Program-made: the position numbers and the translations under genes
Shown here: positions 23,345 through 35,284 of the stretch, piece by piece
How the letters are laid out: each line of letters begins with the position of its first letter
How positions within the stretch are numbered: the stretch's first letter is position 1
Assembly: GCA_024734555.1 (NCBI GenBank)
Contig: JANPWX010000657.1
Span: 121,208-185,207 of the forward strand
Source: Trochalopteron elliotii
Taxonomy: Eukaryota > Chordata > Aves > Passeriformes > Leiothrichidae
Reading direction: 5' to 3'
DNA length: 64,000 nt
Notes under the pieces: generated by a model
The model's database searches: none
Told to the model about the DNA's origin: nothing
The model's input: the letters and a program-made list of their open reading frames with translations, nothing else

Positions 23345-23830
23345 GTTATTTAGGACATTGAGGGGCTGGATAATGTCCAGAGAAGGGAAGAGAGCTGGGA
23401 AGGAGCTGGAGAATTCCTGAGGGAGCTGGGAAAGGGGCTGGAGAATACCTGAGGGAGCTGGGAAAGGGGCTCAGCCTGGAGAAAAGGAGGCTCAGGGGGG
23501 ACCTTGTGGCTCTGCACAAGTCCCTGACAGGAGGGGACAGCCGGGGGGTCATGATCTGCTCCCAGGGAACAGGGACAGGAGGAGAGGGAATGACCAGGGG
23601 AGGTTTAGGTTGGATATCAGGGAAAATGTTTTCCCTGAAGAGGTTGTCAAGCTCTGGAACAGGCTGCCCAGGGAAGTGGTTGAGCAGCCATTCCTGGAGG
23701 TATTTAAAATATGTGTGGATTCGGCACTTGGGGGCAGGGTTTAGTCATGGCCTTGGCAGAGCTGGGGGAATGATTGGACTCGATGATCTTGGGAGCCCTT
23801 TTCCAGCTGAAAATGACTCCATGACTCTCT
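23345..23830 (+). mobile_element. CR1 LINE, ~480 bp 5'-truncated copy
   Basis: Starts in the CR1 ORF2 3' part (CTCAGCCTGGAGAAAAGGAG, GGACCTTGTGGCTCTGCACA), passes GGTTTAGGTTGGATATCAGG and GGAACAGGCTGCCCAGGGAA, and ends GGACTCGATGATCTTGGG...ATGACTC. Near 23385-23470 the block GGAGCTGG(G/A)AAAGGGGCT is repeated. Confidence 0.93.
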
Positions 23831-24923
23831 TTGCTTTCCTTTATTTGGTTGGCTTTGGTTTTCCTCGAGGTTCAGTAACGGGGCTGGCTCTGTCCACAAA
23901 TCCACACTTAATCAGGGTCAGAGCACCGTGCCTCTTCCCACTTCCCAACCACTGCCCCTGCCCTGCAGAACACCATCAATTAACCCCCTGCACCAGAGCA
24001 GGGCTTGGCTCCCCTGCTCAATCCCCAGGCAATTAAAGATGTTAAGGATGACACAGCCCCTGAGTGTCCTGGGAAATGGGCTGAGACCACAAATTCATTT
24101 CACGTCAGTCACCACCAGCACTCCAGAGCCTTTGGCCACTGCAAGCAAAACAGGCTGCTCCAAGCTAGAAGGAAAACAGGAGATATTTTCTGGTTTTTTC
24201 ACAATAAAAGTGGATCTGACTTCTTGGTTGTCGATATTGGGACCTTTCCTCAGAATCTCCACAGGTGGAATAAAAAGAAACACTGACCTTTCTTTTCCAG
24301 CCAGGTGTAATCCAGCCAAAGAACAGGATGTGTTTATCTGGTGGGCTTCATGGATTGCTTTCACAGCCATCTTTCCAAGGCAAATGCAAGTTAGAGGGAA
24401 TTCTCTCAGTGGCCAGATCCAACCCTGGAATTCCCAGCCGGATCCACACTGGGTGTGATCAGCAACACAAATATAACAAAGCAGAAAAAAAAAAAATCTG
24501 AAAGAAAGGCTAAGACTAGACTTAGAGCTGGTTCTTCAGAGTAATTTCTTGAATTCCACATTTTATGGTAAGTGTGGGATCAATCAGGGTTAAAGCAAAG
24601 GTTACACCTCACTCTTCCCACCATCCATAGTAATGCTGCTGAGCCTGTGCTGAGCTGCACATAAAGTGATCAGGGAAGGATGTTAATTACTTCATTAAAG
24701 TGCTTTGTGCCCTCTCTGGGTGATGACAGACCTGGGGATTGCAGTGGGATCAAGGACGGGAGAATTTTGGAGCCAGTCTGGACAGTGGAGAAGCAGAAGA
24801 GGCCTTTGATGGAAGCTGTGCCCCACGAGCCATTCCTGCTCATATTCCTGGACATCTTCCAGGATCTTTCCACACCCTTTCCCTTCAAACACAAACATTC
24901 AGAAATACAAATACAACACTGGA
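23831..24923. other. intergenic, no gene seen
   Basis: Unique-looking; frames up to 176 codons on plus (23928-24458) show no recognised family. Confidence 0.5.
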
Positions 24924-24970
24924 TGGGTTTTAAGATCCCTTCCAACTCAAACTGTTCTATGATTCCGTTC
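24924..24970 (+). mobile_element. CR1 LINE 3' terminal fragment
   Basis: GATGGGTTTTAAGATCCCTT, CCAACTCAAACTGTTCTATG and ATTCC form a CR1 tail. Confidence 0.7.
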
Positions 24971-25195
24971 CTAAAATCATCCCAGACAAACTGCATCCAC
25001 CACCATCGCCAGGATGTACCACACAAAATCACCTTTTCCTCAGATCTCCTGGTGCTGGTAAGACCATGGCACACTGACTGTGCCCTCCTTTACACTCTGA
25101 TATAATTCCTATATCCTGCAGCTTTCAGGGGATCAGGTCCAGATTCACAAATGTCTCCTTAAAATACGTAAGCCACATTCAGGAAAAAAAAAAAG

Positions 25196-25345
25196 AATAA
25201 AAGAAAATATCTTCTGCAAAGATGTGAAATCTGCAAAAAGGTGAAATTGGCAAAAAATGTGAAATCTGCAAAAACATGAACTCTTTTGATGTGAAGATCT
25301 TTTGCAGATCTTCTGCAAAAATGTGATATCTTCTGCCAAGACCAA
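25196..25345. repeat. imperfect ~19-bp repeat (TGTGAAATCTGCAAAAA)
   Basis: TGTGAAATCTGCAAAAA-like words recur about seven times, some in reverse orientation (GATCTTCTGCAAAAATGTGA), giving potential hairpins. Confidence 0.75.
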
Positions 25346-25728
25346 ATACGATGTGTTCTGGTTCCTTCCTTTTCACCACTCACCATGGTCCATCACGGCT
25401 GGAATTATTTGGGTGCCTCCAGTTGTCCCTAGGAAATTCCCAAGGAGAAAAAACAGCCAATAACCCACATCAGGTCTTATGGAAAATCCAGGATTTGGGA
25501 TAGATGAAAAATCTCGGGGGGAAGTTCTGCTCTCTGATGAGCAGTAATTTTTTTAAAAAAATTCATTAAAAAATTCCAATTAGTACCCCTGACAAAATTT
25601 GATTTCTGCCCCTGCCAGGGGATCCAAGACAGGCAACAGCAGAATAAATTAAGAAAAACAACATTTTGGGGTGCTTTTTTTCCTTCAGTTCAGCACTGAA
25701 CCAACTCCAGCAGGGGAGGATGAAGGAG

Positions 25729-26047
25729 TGTCGCAACAGGACACGAAATAAAGATGCTTGATTCCAGTCAGAAGCCAGTAGAAATCAGAAGGTTTTATTT
25801 AGAATTCATTCAGCCCTTTTATAACATGCTGTGCTAAGAAGACGTGCCATTGGTCTATAAAACTGAGACCTCTCCTATTAACTAAGTAACAAAAGTAGCA
25901 AACAACACCTGTTGTTATAAAAAAGAACACTGTTTACACAAAGTTGTTTTAAGGAAAAAAAAAAAAAACAACCAAAAACAAACTGTTAAAAAGTTTCTCT
26001 TGAGAAGAGCTAGCTCTTCTCAAACTCAAAAAACTATCAAGTGCACA
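25729..26047 (-). mobile_element. intact solo LTR, ERVK-like, perfect 6-bp target duplication
   Basis: 319 bp. Flanked by AAGGAG on both sides (25723-25728 and 26048-26053), exactly adjacent to TGTCGCAACA at left and GTGCACA at right. On minus it runs TGTGCACTTG...TGCGACA and has a TATAAAA box and AATAAAACC poly(A) signal in LTR order. It shares no sequence with families A and B. A 22-bp perfect palindrome lies at 26001-26022. No viral genes are present. Confidence 0.9.
26001..26022. repeat. 22-bp perfect palindrome inside the LTR
   Basis: Core AGAAGAGCTAGCTCTTCT extended by TG and CA on the sides; each half is the exact reverse complement of the other. It lies in what would be U3. Confidence 0.95.
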
Positions 26048-26768
26048 AAGGAGATTCCTTCACTTTTGCTGTGGCCTTTTAGTGCTGGGCTTAACCAGAG
26101 GCTTTAAGATCCCCAAGCCACCACTGCAGGGCTTTAACCTCAACACTCCCGACAGCATCCAGCTGACAAACGTGCTCTGTGCACCAGGAAACGAGCCACT
26201 CTCCCAAACTAATCCCCATTCCCCCTTCCCTCGGGGTGCTGCCATGCCCTGGCCTCGGGCTCAGCTTATTCCCTGCTCCATCACCTTCTCCCCGGCCCCG
26301 TGTGAGGTCTTGGAGCTGGAGGACAGCCAAGGTGTCAGAGGGACACCTTTCCCTGGGAGCTACTGAGTGGAATGTTCTGGGTTTATGAGCTCTGGAGCAG
26401 TTCTGGGTCTGAGCACCATCAATCCTGATTTTCATTCCGGGCTCTCCATGATTTTTATGGCAATTCCCACGGCTGGGTGGGAGAAACGCTGTTGCCACCG
26501 GGTCACTGGAGGTGCTGGGCTGGGTGCTAAAATTATTTTTAATATCAGAGTGGAGCCCCCAGAGGGTTCCTGATGAGGGTTTTGGGAACCTGAAAATTAA
26601 AAAGGCCCTCTCGAACATTCCAAACTTAGGGTAAAACCAGGATTTGTGTAGTTTGGTGTTACGGTGGGCTGTTTCTCGTGGGTAAAGTTATGAAGATGTT
26701 CCCCCCAAAAAATTCAGGGCAGTAATAGATGGGAGTCTGTGGGACATGGTTCTCATATCTGAGGTATT

Positions 26769-27441
26769 TTTAATATATTGATTTATTGGTTTATTCAATA
26801 TGAATCAATACAATGATTTATTTATTTACTGCTTCATCTATCACTTGTTATACCTATCTATCTCTATCTCTATCTCTATCTCTATCTCTATCTCTATCTC
26901 TATCTCTATCTACATCTACATCTACATCTACATCTACATCTATATCTATATCTATATCTATATCTATATCTATATCTATATCTATATCTATTTATACATT
27001 TTTATATTTATATATATATAACTTAAATTTATATCTTTATATAAAATTTCTGTATTTCTGTATTTCTGTATTTCTATATTTACATATATGACTCATATAA
27101 AATTTATGTATTTATATAAATTTTATATTTCTATATTTCTATCTATATTTCTATATCTGTACTTGGTATTTCTAAAATATTGATTTATTGATTTATTCAA
27201 TGTAAATCAGTATATTGATTCATTTATCTACTGCTTTATCTATCACTTGATATTTATATTTCTATATGTCTATATTTTATATACTTTATATAAAATTTAT
27301 ATATTTCCATTTATATATTTTTATATTTTTATATTTATATATTTATTTTTATGTCTATACTTGGTATTTCTAACATATTGATTTATTCAATGTAAATCAA
27401 TATATTGATTAATTTATCTACTGCTTCATCTATCACTTGAA
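26769..27441. repeat. AT-rich composite repeat with three copies of a ~75-bp block
   Basis: The block TATTGATTTATT...TTTATTCAAT(A/G)T(A/G)AATCA...TACTGCTTCATCTATCACTTG is present at 26775-26852, 27179-27254 and 27380-27441. Between copies lie the hexanucleotide array and TATATTT-rich DNA, suggesting that block plus array were duplicated together. Confidence 0.85.
26854..26992. repeat. motif-switching hexanucleotide array (TCTATC, TCTACA, TCTATA)
   Basis: About nine TCTATC units, then five TACATC units, then about eight TATATC units, each homogeneous within its block. Confidence 0.95.
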
Positions 27442-28544
27442 CAGCTCTAGACATCAGTGCTAAGATTATTAATTATAATCTCAGGGGATATTCTCCATTT
27501 TAAAATACCGTAGCCAAGAAAAGAAACAAGTAAAAAGCCTGAAATATCAACTCAATTCCCTACCATTGCTCGTTCTCACACTTCACTGGACATCTTTGGA
27601 TATTAGAAATTAGAATTTTATATGAATTCAATAACAACAGGCACAAAGCCACCGAGTCCAGAGGAGGAGTAAGGATTGCTCTTATTTTATGGAATTACTC
27701 AAGAAATAACCAGAACAAATGTGGTTATTATCTCCTAATGCTTTGGAGATATTATCATTTATTAGGATTTTCCCTTCAAAATCTTTCTGACTTAGCAAAA
27801 TTATAACTTCTTATTTAGAGCTTGACGATCCTGCTGGATTAACCTGTAAATGCCACAAAAATAAGATTGCTTGGAAATTCGCTTGGTTCCAAAGGGATTA
27901 TTGTTTGTGGTGGGAAATTTGCTAATGGAAAAATGTCATTTCATCACAGGAAAAACTTGTTTTTTCAGGAAGATGCCACCTTAGACCCTGTCAGGTTCAA
28001 GGTTTCAAAATTTCCCATCAGAGCCTGAAAATATTCCCAAGCTTGGGAAAACAGACTGGAGGAGCAAACCAGAGTCAGTGACCAATTTCTGGGATTTATG
28101 ATGACACAGAAATTTTATTCTGTAGGCACCTTTCCTTCCTATCTCTCTGCCTTTGGAGCTCCTTGGTTTCCTGAAAAGTTCTGCTGACTTTAGACAAAGA
28201 AATATCAAATTTCTCAGTTATCCAGGTAGGAAAAAAAAATAAAAATACTGACAGGATCAATCTGACAGCTGTGGATTTTAAATGAAAATCTGAATTTGGC
28301 CTTGTTTTCCATTTCCTATGGCTCAGAGCCTCATGATAATTTCAAATTCAGCCTGTTTCCTTTTTAGACACAGGTGTGAAGGGCACTGCATCCTTCCTGG
28401 GTGCTCAGGAGCCTTCCCAAATTCCCCAGGGGGGCAGGAAAATGAACCTCACCACGAAATTCCCTCCCCATTCCAACACCTGTCCTTGCCAGAGCTTCCA
28501 GAGACAAATTCCTGAGTGATGGTGGTGCAAAGTTCTTCCATGGT
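27442..28544. other. intergenic, no gene seen
   Basis: AT-rich unique sequence. No transposon, RNA gene or coding frame is recognised. Confidence 0.6.
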
Positions 28545-29345
28545 TGTGACGCCTTAAGTTTTATTTCCATGTATTCCATGTTCTGTGGTGCCCAGGGGTG
28601 CAGCTCTGAGCTCACACTCAGTGTCACTCAGCTCTCTGCACACAGCAGGGACACAAAACAAATCCTTCTCCTGCTGCACACCAAGGACAGCTGGGACAAG
28701 TTTTCAGGCCCAAAAGCACAAACAAGGGTGGCTGAAGGGAGAAAACAAGAAGGATGGGACTGCATCACCTACAGCTGGAATTGGACAATTCAACCCCAAT
28801 GTGCAAATGGACCAAAACTTAGAAAAATGTAAAACCTTGTGACTGTTTGTCCATTTTGTGTCCATTTTGTGACCACTTTGTCACCATTTTGTGACCATTT
28901 TTTGTCCATTTTTTGACCATTTTGGGCCCATTTTGGGACCATTTTATGACCATTTTGGGTCCATTTTCTGTCTATTTTGGGTCCATTTTTTGACCACTTT
29001 GTCACCATTTTTTTCCCATTTTTTGTCCATTTTTTGACTATTTTGGGTCCATTTTGTGACCATTTTGTGTCCATTTTGGGTCTATTTTGTGACCATTTTG
29101 TGTCCATTTTGCGTCCATTTTGGGTCTATTTTGTGTCCATTTTGTATCCATTTTGGGTCTATTTTAGGACCATTTTGTGTCCATTTTGTGTCCATTCTGT
29201 GACCATTTTGGGTCCACCTTGGATGTAGCTCTGACCAGGCTCTTGTCCTGCCCAAGGTGGATCCTTAAAGTCCTTTTAATAAATCTCTCCTTTATTCACC
29301 AGCTCTGTCCAGTCTCTGTCCCAGCTCAGCCTTCCCAAGGCATCA
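28545..29345 (+). mobile_element. LTR-like repeat, family B, copy 2 with expanded VNTR
   Basis: Plus-strand homologue of 10932-11529: TGTGACGCC at left, CCATGTTCTGTGGTGCCCAG, long shared block to about 28840, VNTR, CCTTTTAATAAATC (poly(A)-type) and AAGGCATCA at right. Outside these limits the two copies differ. The flanks show no clear target duplication. Confidence 0.75.
28848..29220. repeat. 11-bp VNTR inside LTR family B, copy 2
   Basis: Complementary version of the array at 11068-11226: 11-bp units GTCCATTTTGT/GACCATTTTGG, about 34 units, more than twice as many as copy 1 and more variable. Confidence 0.93.
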
Positions 29346-30364
29346 ATTGTGCCACCTCTGACTTTCCTTTCCAGACACAACTTGTGCTCCAGCCTGCCTT
29401 GAACCGTGCCCAGAGGCAGATGGAATTGCAGAGGATGAATTCCCCCAGCAGGGAAAGGGGGGGGCCAAGGTGCACCCAGGAATTTCCCCCCCAAAAGCAC
29501 CGTGGACTCCTCCAGCCTTCCCAGACACCCTCCACCTCCCAAAGAGGCTTTGTGCAGCCCCTCTGCTGCCCTGAGGGAAACAAGGAGGGCATTTTTCTCT
29601 GCTCGTCCCTTAATTCAGTCGGCAAACATTCCCCACACAAAACAGCTGGGCTGGGAAGAATCCCTGGAGGCACCATCTTGCATTTGCCCAATGGATTAGT
29701 TGGTAATTGCTGGGTGTCTCAAATGCAAAAAGGGCTCCTGGCTCCTGTGCACGGCACGACAAGGCTTGGTCTTTATTTAATTTATTGGTCATTATTATTT
29801 TCCTCCCCCTTTCCCTCACCCTGACCTGTTTCCTAAATCCTTTTTCTGGGGAGGGAGAGGGAAGCAGGGGAGGGTTGTGGGGTTTTCATTAACAAAGCCC
29901 TGTGAGCCTAAGAGTGACTTTGGAAGGCAGGATATTGACCTTTATGGCTCCTAATGCCACATTACAACATCTAATCCCACATTCCAGGCTGAAAAAAAAA
30001 AATGGGGAAAGGATGGGTAGGAGAAGAAAATACCACTCATTGTGCAAAATGGCCTCGCTCCAAAGGAAACAGAGCTCATTGCAAGGGAGGTGGCAAAAAA
30101 AGAAAAAAAAAAAAAATTAGATTTGGGTGGATTTTTTTCTGGGGATGTACAGAAATTTACAACGAACTGAGGAGCTCTGGAGTGATTTATCACAATGAGA
30201 ATTTAATCTCCTCTCCTTGACTTCACATCACTCCCCTCACCCTCCCAAAATTCACCTGATTATGACTCTTATCAAGCATTTATCATCCAGGAGGTGGGGA
30301 CAGGGTAAAGGCTGCCCCAACCAGAGCCAGGGAGGAGCTGGATGTGAGGTGGGAAGTGATAAAA
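29346..30364. other. intergenic, no gene seen
   Basis: Contains A-tracts at 29992-30003 and 30096-30117. A 215-codon plus frame (29177-29824) begins in the VNTR and shows no known domain. Confidence 0.55.
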
Positions 30365-30755
30365 AGACAGGCTGGGAAAGCTGGAGCTGCCCATCCTGGA
30401 GAAGGGAAGGCTCAGCAGACCTTACAGCCCCTAAAAGGAGCTTTCAAGAGAGCTGCAGAGGAATTTGGACAAGGCCCTGGAGTGACAGGAAAATGGGAAT
30501 GATTTTAAGCTGGAGGTGGGTAGGTTTAGATTAAATATTAAGAAGTTCTTCACTGTAAAGGTGAAGAAACCTGGCACAAGGTGCCCAGAGCAGCTGTGGC
30601 TGCCCCTGGATCCCTGGAAGTGTCCAAGGCCGGGCTGGGCAGGGCTTGGATCACCCTGGGACAGTGAAAGCTGTCCCTCCCCATGGCAGAAGGTGGAACT
30701 GGAGCATCTTTAAGGTCCCTCTCAACCCAAACCATTCCAACATTGTATGAACAGC
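30365..30755 (+). mobile_element. CR1 LINE, ~390 bp copy
   Basis: GGAGCTGCCCATCCTGGAGA, GGTAGGTTTAGATTAAATAT, GTGCCCAGAGCAGCTGTGGC, GTCCAAGGCCGGGCTGGGCA, GGTCCCTCTCAACCCAAACC. Confidence 0.93.
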
Positions 30756-33700
30756 CTTTCCTTCTGGATGAAGAGTGAGAAAATCCCGTTTATTTTGTGG
30801 AGTAGGAAAACCAACAATGCTGGAAGGCAAGCAAACCTCTCCCTGTGTCCAGGGAGCAAACAGGATCACCCCACCAATCCATCCCAAAGGGTGACAGTGC
30901 CCAGGACAAGCCAGCTCTGTCCCCATTATCTCCCTAAAATATTTCCCTCCTTGTACACAGCAAGGATGTTAAATTCTGATTTCATGAGTTCTATACGTGT
31001 CTGAGCACAACACCATTGAAATTCTTGCTTCGAGGCACTGTTATACACATAAACAAGGAAGTGGGAAAAAAGGGATTTGGGCAGAGCAAGGAGAAACAGG
31101 CAACCCTAAATAACCAATAAGACCTCAGCCAAAAAAAAGAAAAAGAAAAAAAAGAAAAAAAAGAAGAAAGGAGGGACTTTATAACATTTGAAAGTCAACA
31201 CCGATACCTGTGACCTGAAGAACATCTCAAAATTTTGGTTTTTTTATCCAAAAAAGAGCCAGTGATGGTTCCAGCACAGCCTTTCCCACTGGTGCAGACT
31301 GGGACATTACAACACTGCCTGACTGTGGCTTTTTTCACAGTGCTTTTCCACCAGCAGCAGTGACAAAGCAAGGGACAGTGACACAATTTGTTAGAATCTT
31401 GGTGGCCGTGGAGTCCCCGAGAGGTTTTAATCTGGAAGTTTGTTTTTCATGTAAAAAAGATGGAAATATCATGCAAAAACAAATTGATTTTGATAGCACT
31501 TTATTCTAGGAAAGAAAACCCAATAGAAAATTAAGGCTTTAAGATGAAAATATCCTCGTCTGCCATGTGCAGGGTGGAATGATTCATGTTATTCAAGCAA
31601 TCTGGTGGGGAGAGACAGAGGGTAAGGAAGGGGATTAACTTCTTGGGAAAGTTTACAGTGTTTTTTAAGTCACAGAATTCTCTTCAAAGCCAGAGGCAGA
31701 TCCCACACATTTCGTGTGTGTGCCTTCCAGTCTGCCTCTCCACTGATACATCCCCATGCAGGAACCCAGACATCCAACTAATAATTAGAGTTCATTACTG
31801 CAGCCTCAAGAAGGCTCCTGGTGTCTTCCTTAGAGCCCTGACTTGTCTGGGGGCAAGTGAGAGACCAGAGGTTGTGGCTGGAGATCTGAGAGCTGGGGAT
31901 GAGCCTGCACAGAGCTGCTGGAAAATCACTCCCCATCCCCTTTCCTTGATCACATTCCTGCTCCTCTGCTCAGACACCCCAGTTTTAAACTGGTTTTTGG
32001 TTCAGATCCACATGAATTAAACAAAATAAACCGAAGCAAATCAGCCCTGACTAGATTTGGGTTTGCTCCCTCCCCGCAAGACGCACACCACGGCTTTGCC
32101 AAAACCAAAGGACAATTAAACCCCAGGTTCCTCTTTTGAAATTAAACATTCCCCTTCCAGGTCGTGGGTCCTGCTCCAAACCAGAGGGTGAATCCACCAA
32201 CAGGGTTCAGGGTTGTGGCAGAGCTCCCTGAAAATCCCCCTTTGCTCTGTGGATTTCAGGGATGCCGACCCCATGAACTCCTGCTTCAGGATGGGAACAT
32301 CCTGGATTTTTTCACCAGCTCTGCAGAGGGGAGGGGGGGAAGGAAGGATGTTTGTTATTCTTGAGGAATTTTTATTATTTTTTCCTGGATCCACAACGGC
32401 ACAGGGGCTTGGAGGAGCTCGTTGCTTTGCTAATGTGTGGTTTTGCAACAAGAGCTGCAGGAAAGGCTCCTTGAAGGAAAACCAAACTGGCTTCGGGAAT
32501 GAGCCAAGCCCAAGTGTTTGGGAGGGATCCGGGGAAGAGGATGGAGAGTGGGGAGGGGGAGAGGCAAGGGAGGGTAATAAGAGCTGTGTGTGGTACTTCC
32601 ACACACAGGAAAAAAAAAAAAAAAAAAACCAAAACCAAAAAACTCTTGAGGAATGGGTTTGGGATGCCTCCCTTTGGAAAGAGTTGAAAAAAAAAAAAAA
32701 AAAAGGGAGCAGAAGGCTGCATTTAAGAAGAGGTTAGAAATGTTTAAAGAGCAAATAGACCCAAAAAAACCCCAAACCATGTCCTTGAGGGCTCCTCTCC
32801 CATCAGCATTCCCATTCCAGGAGAGCACACTGGGTAAGGCTACGTGACCAGTGAATGTGTCCTGACCCCAACTGCACCACAAGAATAATAGAAATTATAC
32901 TGTGCTTTCCTCTGTTAGAGTTCAGAGCACTTTATGGGAAAAGTTGTGTTTTCCACAAAAAAAAAAAAAAAAAAGTCCTCCAACAGGAACTGGAACCAGG
33001 AAAACAAAACAAAACAAACCCCCAACTTCTAGAAATTTTTCCATCTAAAATATAAAAAACGGGACAGAGGAACATTTTAAAGAGGGGAAAACAGTTTTGC
33101 TTAAAACCAAAAACATTTCATTTCTGAGAAAAAAAAAAAAAAAAGGGAAAAAAAAAAAAGAAAAGCCAAGGCACGGGGGAGGTTCAAGTGGCTTGTCCAG
33201 AATCCCACTTGGGACTTGCACCTACATCTCCTAAGCCACAAGTGAGTCTGTCTCCAGTTAAACTGTAACGTCAACAGTGATTTCAGGCAAATTCTGACAA
33301 AAATGAGTCCAGTTTTACTGGTAAAGGCGCCGGGCTCTAAACCAGCCTCTGGAATTGCTCTCCTTGCCCACACACACGTTATTCAGCCCTGAGGTGGAAC
33401 AGCAGAGAAGGCGGGAAGAGCCCAGAGAGAACATTTACCCCTCTGAACACCCTGAACTCCCACAAGCCTTTCCCAAATTCCTGCTGCTCTCTTTAGGCAA
33501 CTCCTGGGAATGGATTCCCCTGAATGACACCGAGTTTCGGCCTCTCCAGGTTTTTCTCCTGAGCAAACAGCACATTAATCCTGCAGGGAGTTTTCCCAGA
33601 GCACAGGGATGGTGGAGACTCTCGAGATGTCATCTGCCACTTCAGAGGGACTGAGAGAGCCAAGAATAGCAGAGAGCCAGAGCAGCTCGTACCCCTGGGT

Positions 33701-34600
33701 GCTCCACAGCTGTGCTCCAGCCTGAGACCTGTAATTTTCACACCATTTCTCACCACCCTACATTCAGACAACTCCGTTTTTCCCCAGCTCTGTGGTCTGA
33801 ACACCCAGATCTCCAGTTTTTCACATTGTCTTCTCATTCCAAAGGGTTGGCAGGGCCTGGAGGCAAAATGCTTTCAGCGGGCTGCTTTCCTCGCTCTGAT
33901 TTATGTTGGCTTCTGGAATTAATTCTTCTGTCTAATGATTATTTCATTGAGCAGAAAGTGGTGAAAGATACCCAAACAATGACATGGATGGGTTGATGGA
34001 TGTTCCACAACAGCTGTGGGTGAGGTGGGACACTGAGAACTGGAGAGGAGACCACAGCAGAGTGAAGGCAGAAAAGGTCCATTCCACCTCCTTTCCACCC
34101 CCTCCTTTTGGGAGGGGGGTGAAGAAATCTTTGAAACTTTCAGTCCTTACCCACCTTTTCAAGCTAAACATGCTCACTCCTTCAGCTGACAGAGGTAGAG
34201 AGGTCATTTGTGTAACCAAAATTTTAAAAAAAGGAGGAATTATTTATTTGGAAGGTAAATTTGTAGCTTGGCTGTTGGACCATCTGTGGAGTGACCAACG
34301 TAACTCATCTCTCAGCTGGAACCAGTCACATTCCAGCAATACCCTCGCCCTAAATGAAGCAAATCTGTTCCAGATGGAGAGATTTTGAAAGAATTTTACA
34401 CCTCACACCAGCATGAGGTGTAACCAATCTAATCTTTCATCCAGTGGGACAGTAGAGGATACAGAAAAAACACCTTGTAAGGTGGATTTCTTTTCCTGAC
34501 TTTTCCTGACTTGGTGGGAATTGGAGCAGAAGTGCTGGATCTGCAAAGAGACCTTGACACAAAACCCAAAGCTTGGTCTCCAGAGGAGGATATTACTTTT
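30756..34600. other. intergenic, no gene seen
   Basis: Repeat-poor apart from A-rich tracts (31131-31168, 32612-32630, 32686-32704, 32958-32974, 33130-33164). These A-tracts have no recognisable retrogene body upstream. A weak MIR-like match (GAGGTTCAAGTGGCTTGTCC) lies at 33178-33200. Confidence 0.5.
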
Positions 34601-35172
34601 TGGTATATATAGGCTTTTAGTATTTAGTAATGTGTGTGAGCCAAGATAGAGGATTCAGGATGTTGTCTGAGTTCTTCTTCTTCACCTTCTTCTTCCTCCT
34701 TCTTCACGGATTTGGGTGGCTTTCTCTAATTGGGTGAAAAAGGTCCTCATTGCAGGCCTTGGGTGATAATTATTAGGTACAAAGTATAAATAACATAGGT
34801 GTCACCCTGGTATTGGGTGATTATCTCTTAAATAACCTTGGTAAGAGTTAGAAGGTCTCCATTTCGTCTCGTTTCTCTAACTGGCAAGTTGGAGCTCAAG
34901 CCTCGTGAGACTGTAAATAATATATATATAAAAGATACATATCTTTCATATATTTAAGATATATATAAAATAATAGATATATATAATTAAATAATATATA
35001 ATAAACAAATTAAATAAGATATAATAAATATAAAAGATATAATAAATAAGATATAACATAAATAAATTAAATAAGATATAATAAACAACCAAGACAAGAC
35101 TAAACTCGACTTTACATTTCCCGTGTCTTTCATCCTGACCTCGACCAAGATAAGGCAGACAGAACAGTAACA
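34600..35172 (+). mobile_element. solo LTR, family A, copy 3 with AT expansion
   Basis: Shares with the other family A copies GATGTTGTCTGAGT, the CTTCTTCTTCACC tract, ATTTGGGTGGCTTTC, ATTGCAGGCCTT, GAGACTGTAAATA and the U5 end TTTCATCCTGACC...CAGTAACA (35172). An AT-rich insertion (34918-35090) separates TGTAAATA from AATAAACAACC. The left end is diverged, so the start is approximate. Confidence 0.78.
34918..35090. repeat. AT microsatellite expansion inside LTR
   Basis: TATATATA and AAATAAGATATAATAAATA words, about 170 bp, absent from the other family A copies. Confidence 0.9.
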
Positions 35173-35284
35173 GTCAGACTTCCGTGTTACTTACTGGCAG
35201 ATGCAGGCTTGGAGAAACATCATCCTTTACCCAGTGCCAGTGGCCAGCAGCTCATTGCACTCAAATCCTCTCAGGCTCAGGAAT

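Noticed and set aside
25981..26030. Palindrome as a rho-independent terminator or tRNA-like hairpin
   Set aside because: It lies within a solo LTR of a vertebrate genome; bacterial terminators do not apply and no tRNA features are present.
33170..33200. Second MIR-like fragment (GAGGTTCAAGTGGCTTGTCC)
   Set aside because: Match limited to about 25 bp and could be chance; noted only within the intergenic entry.
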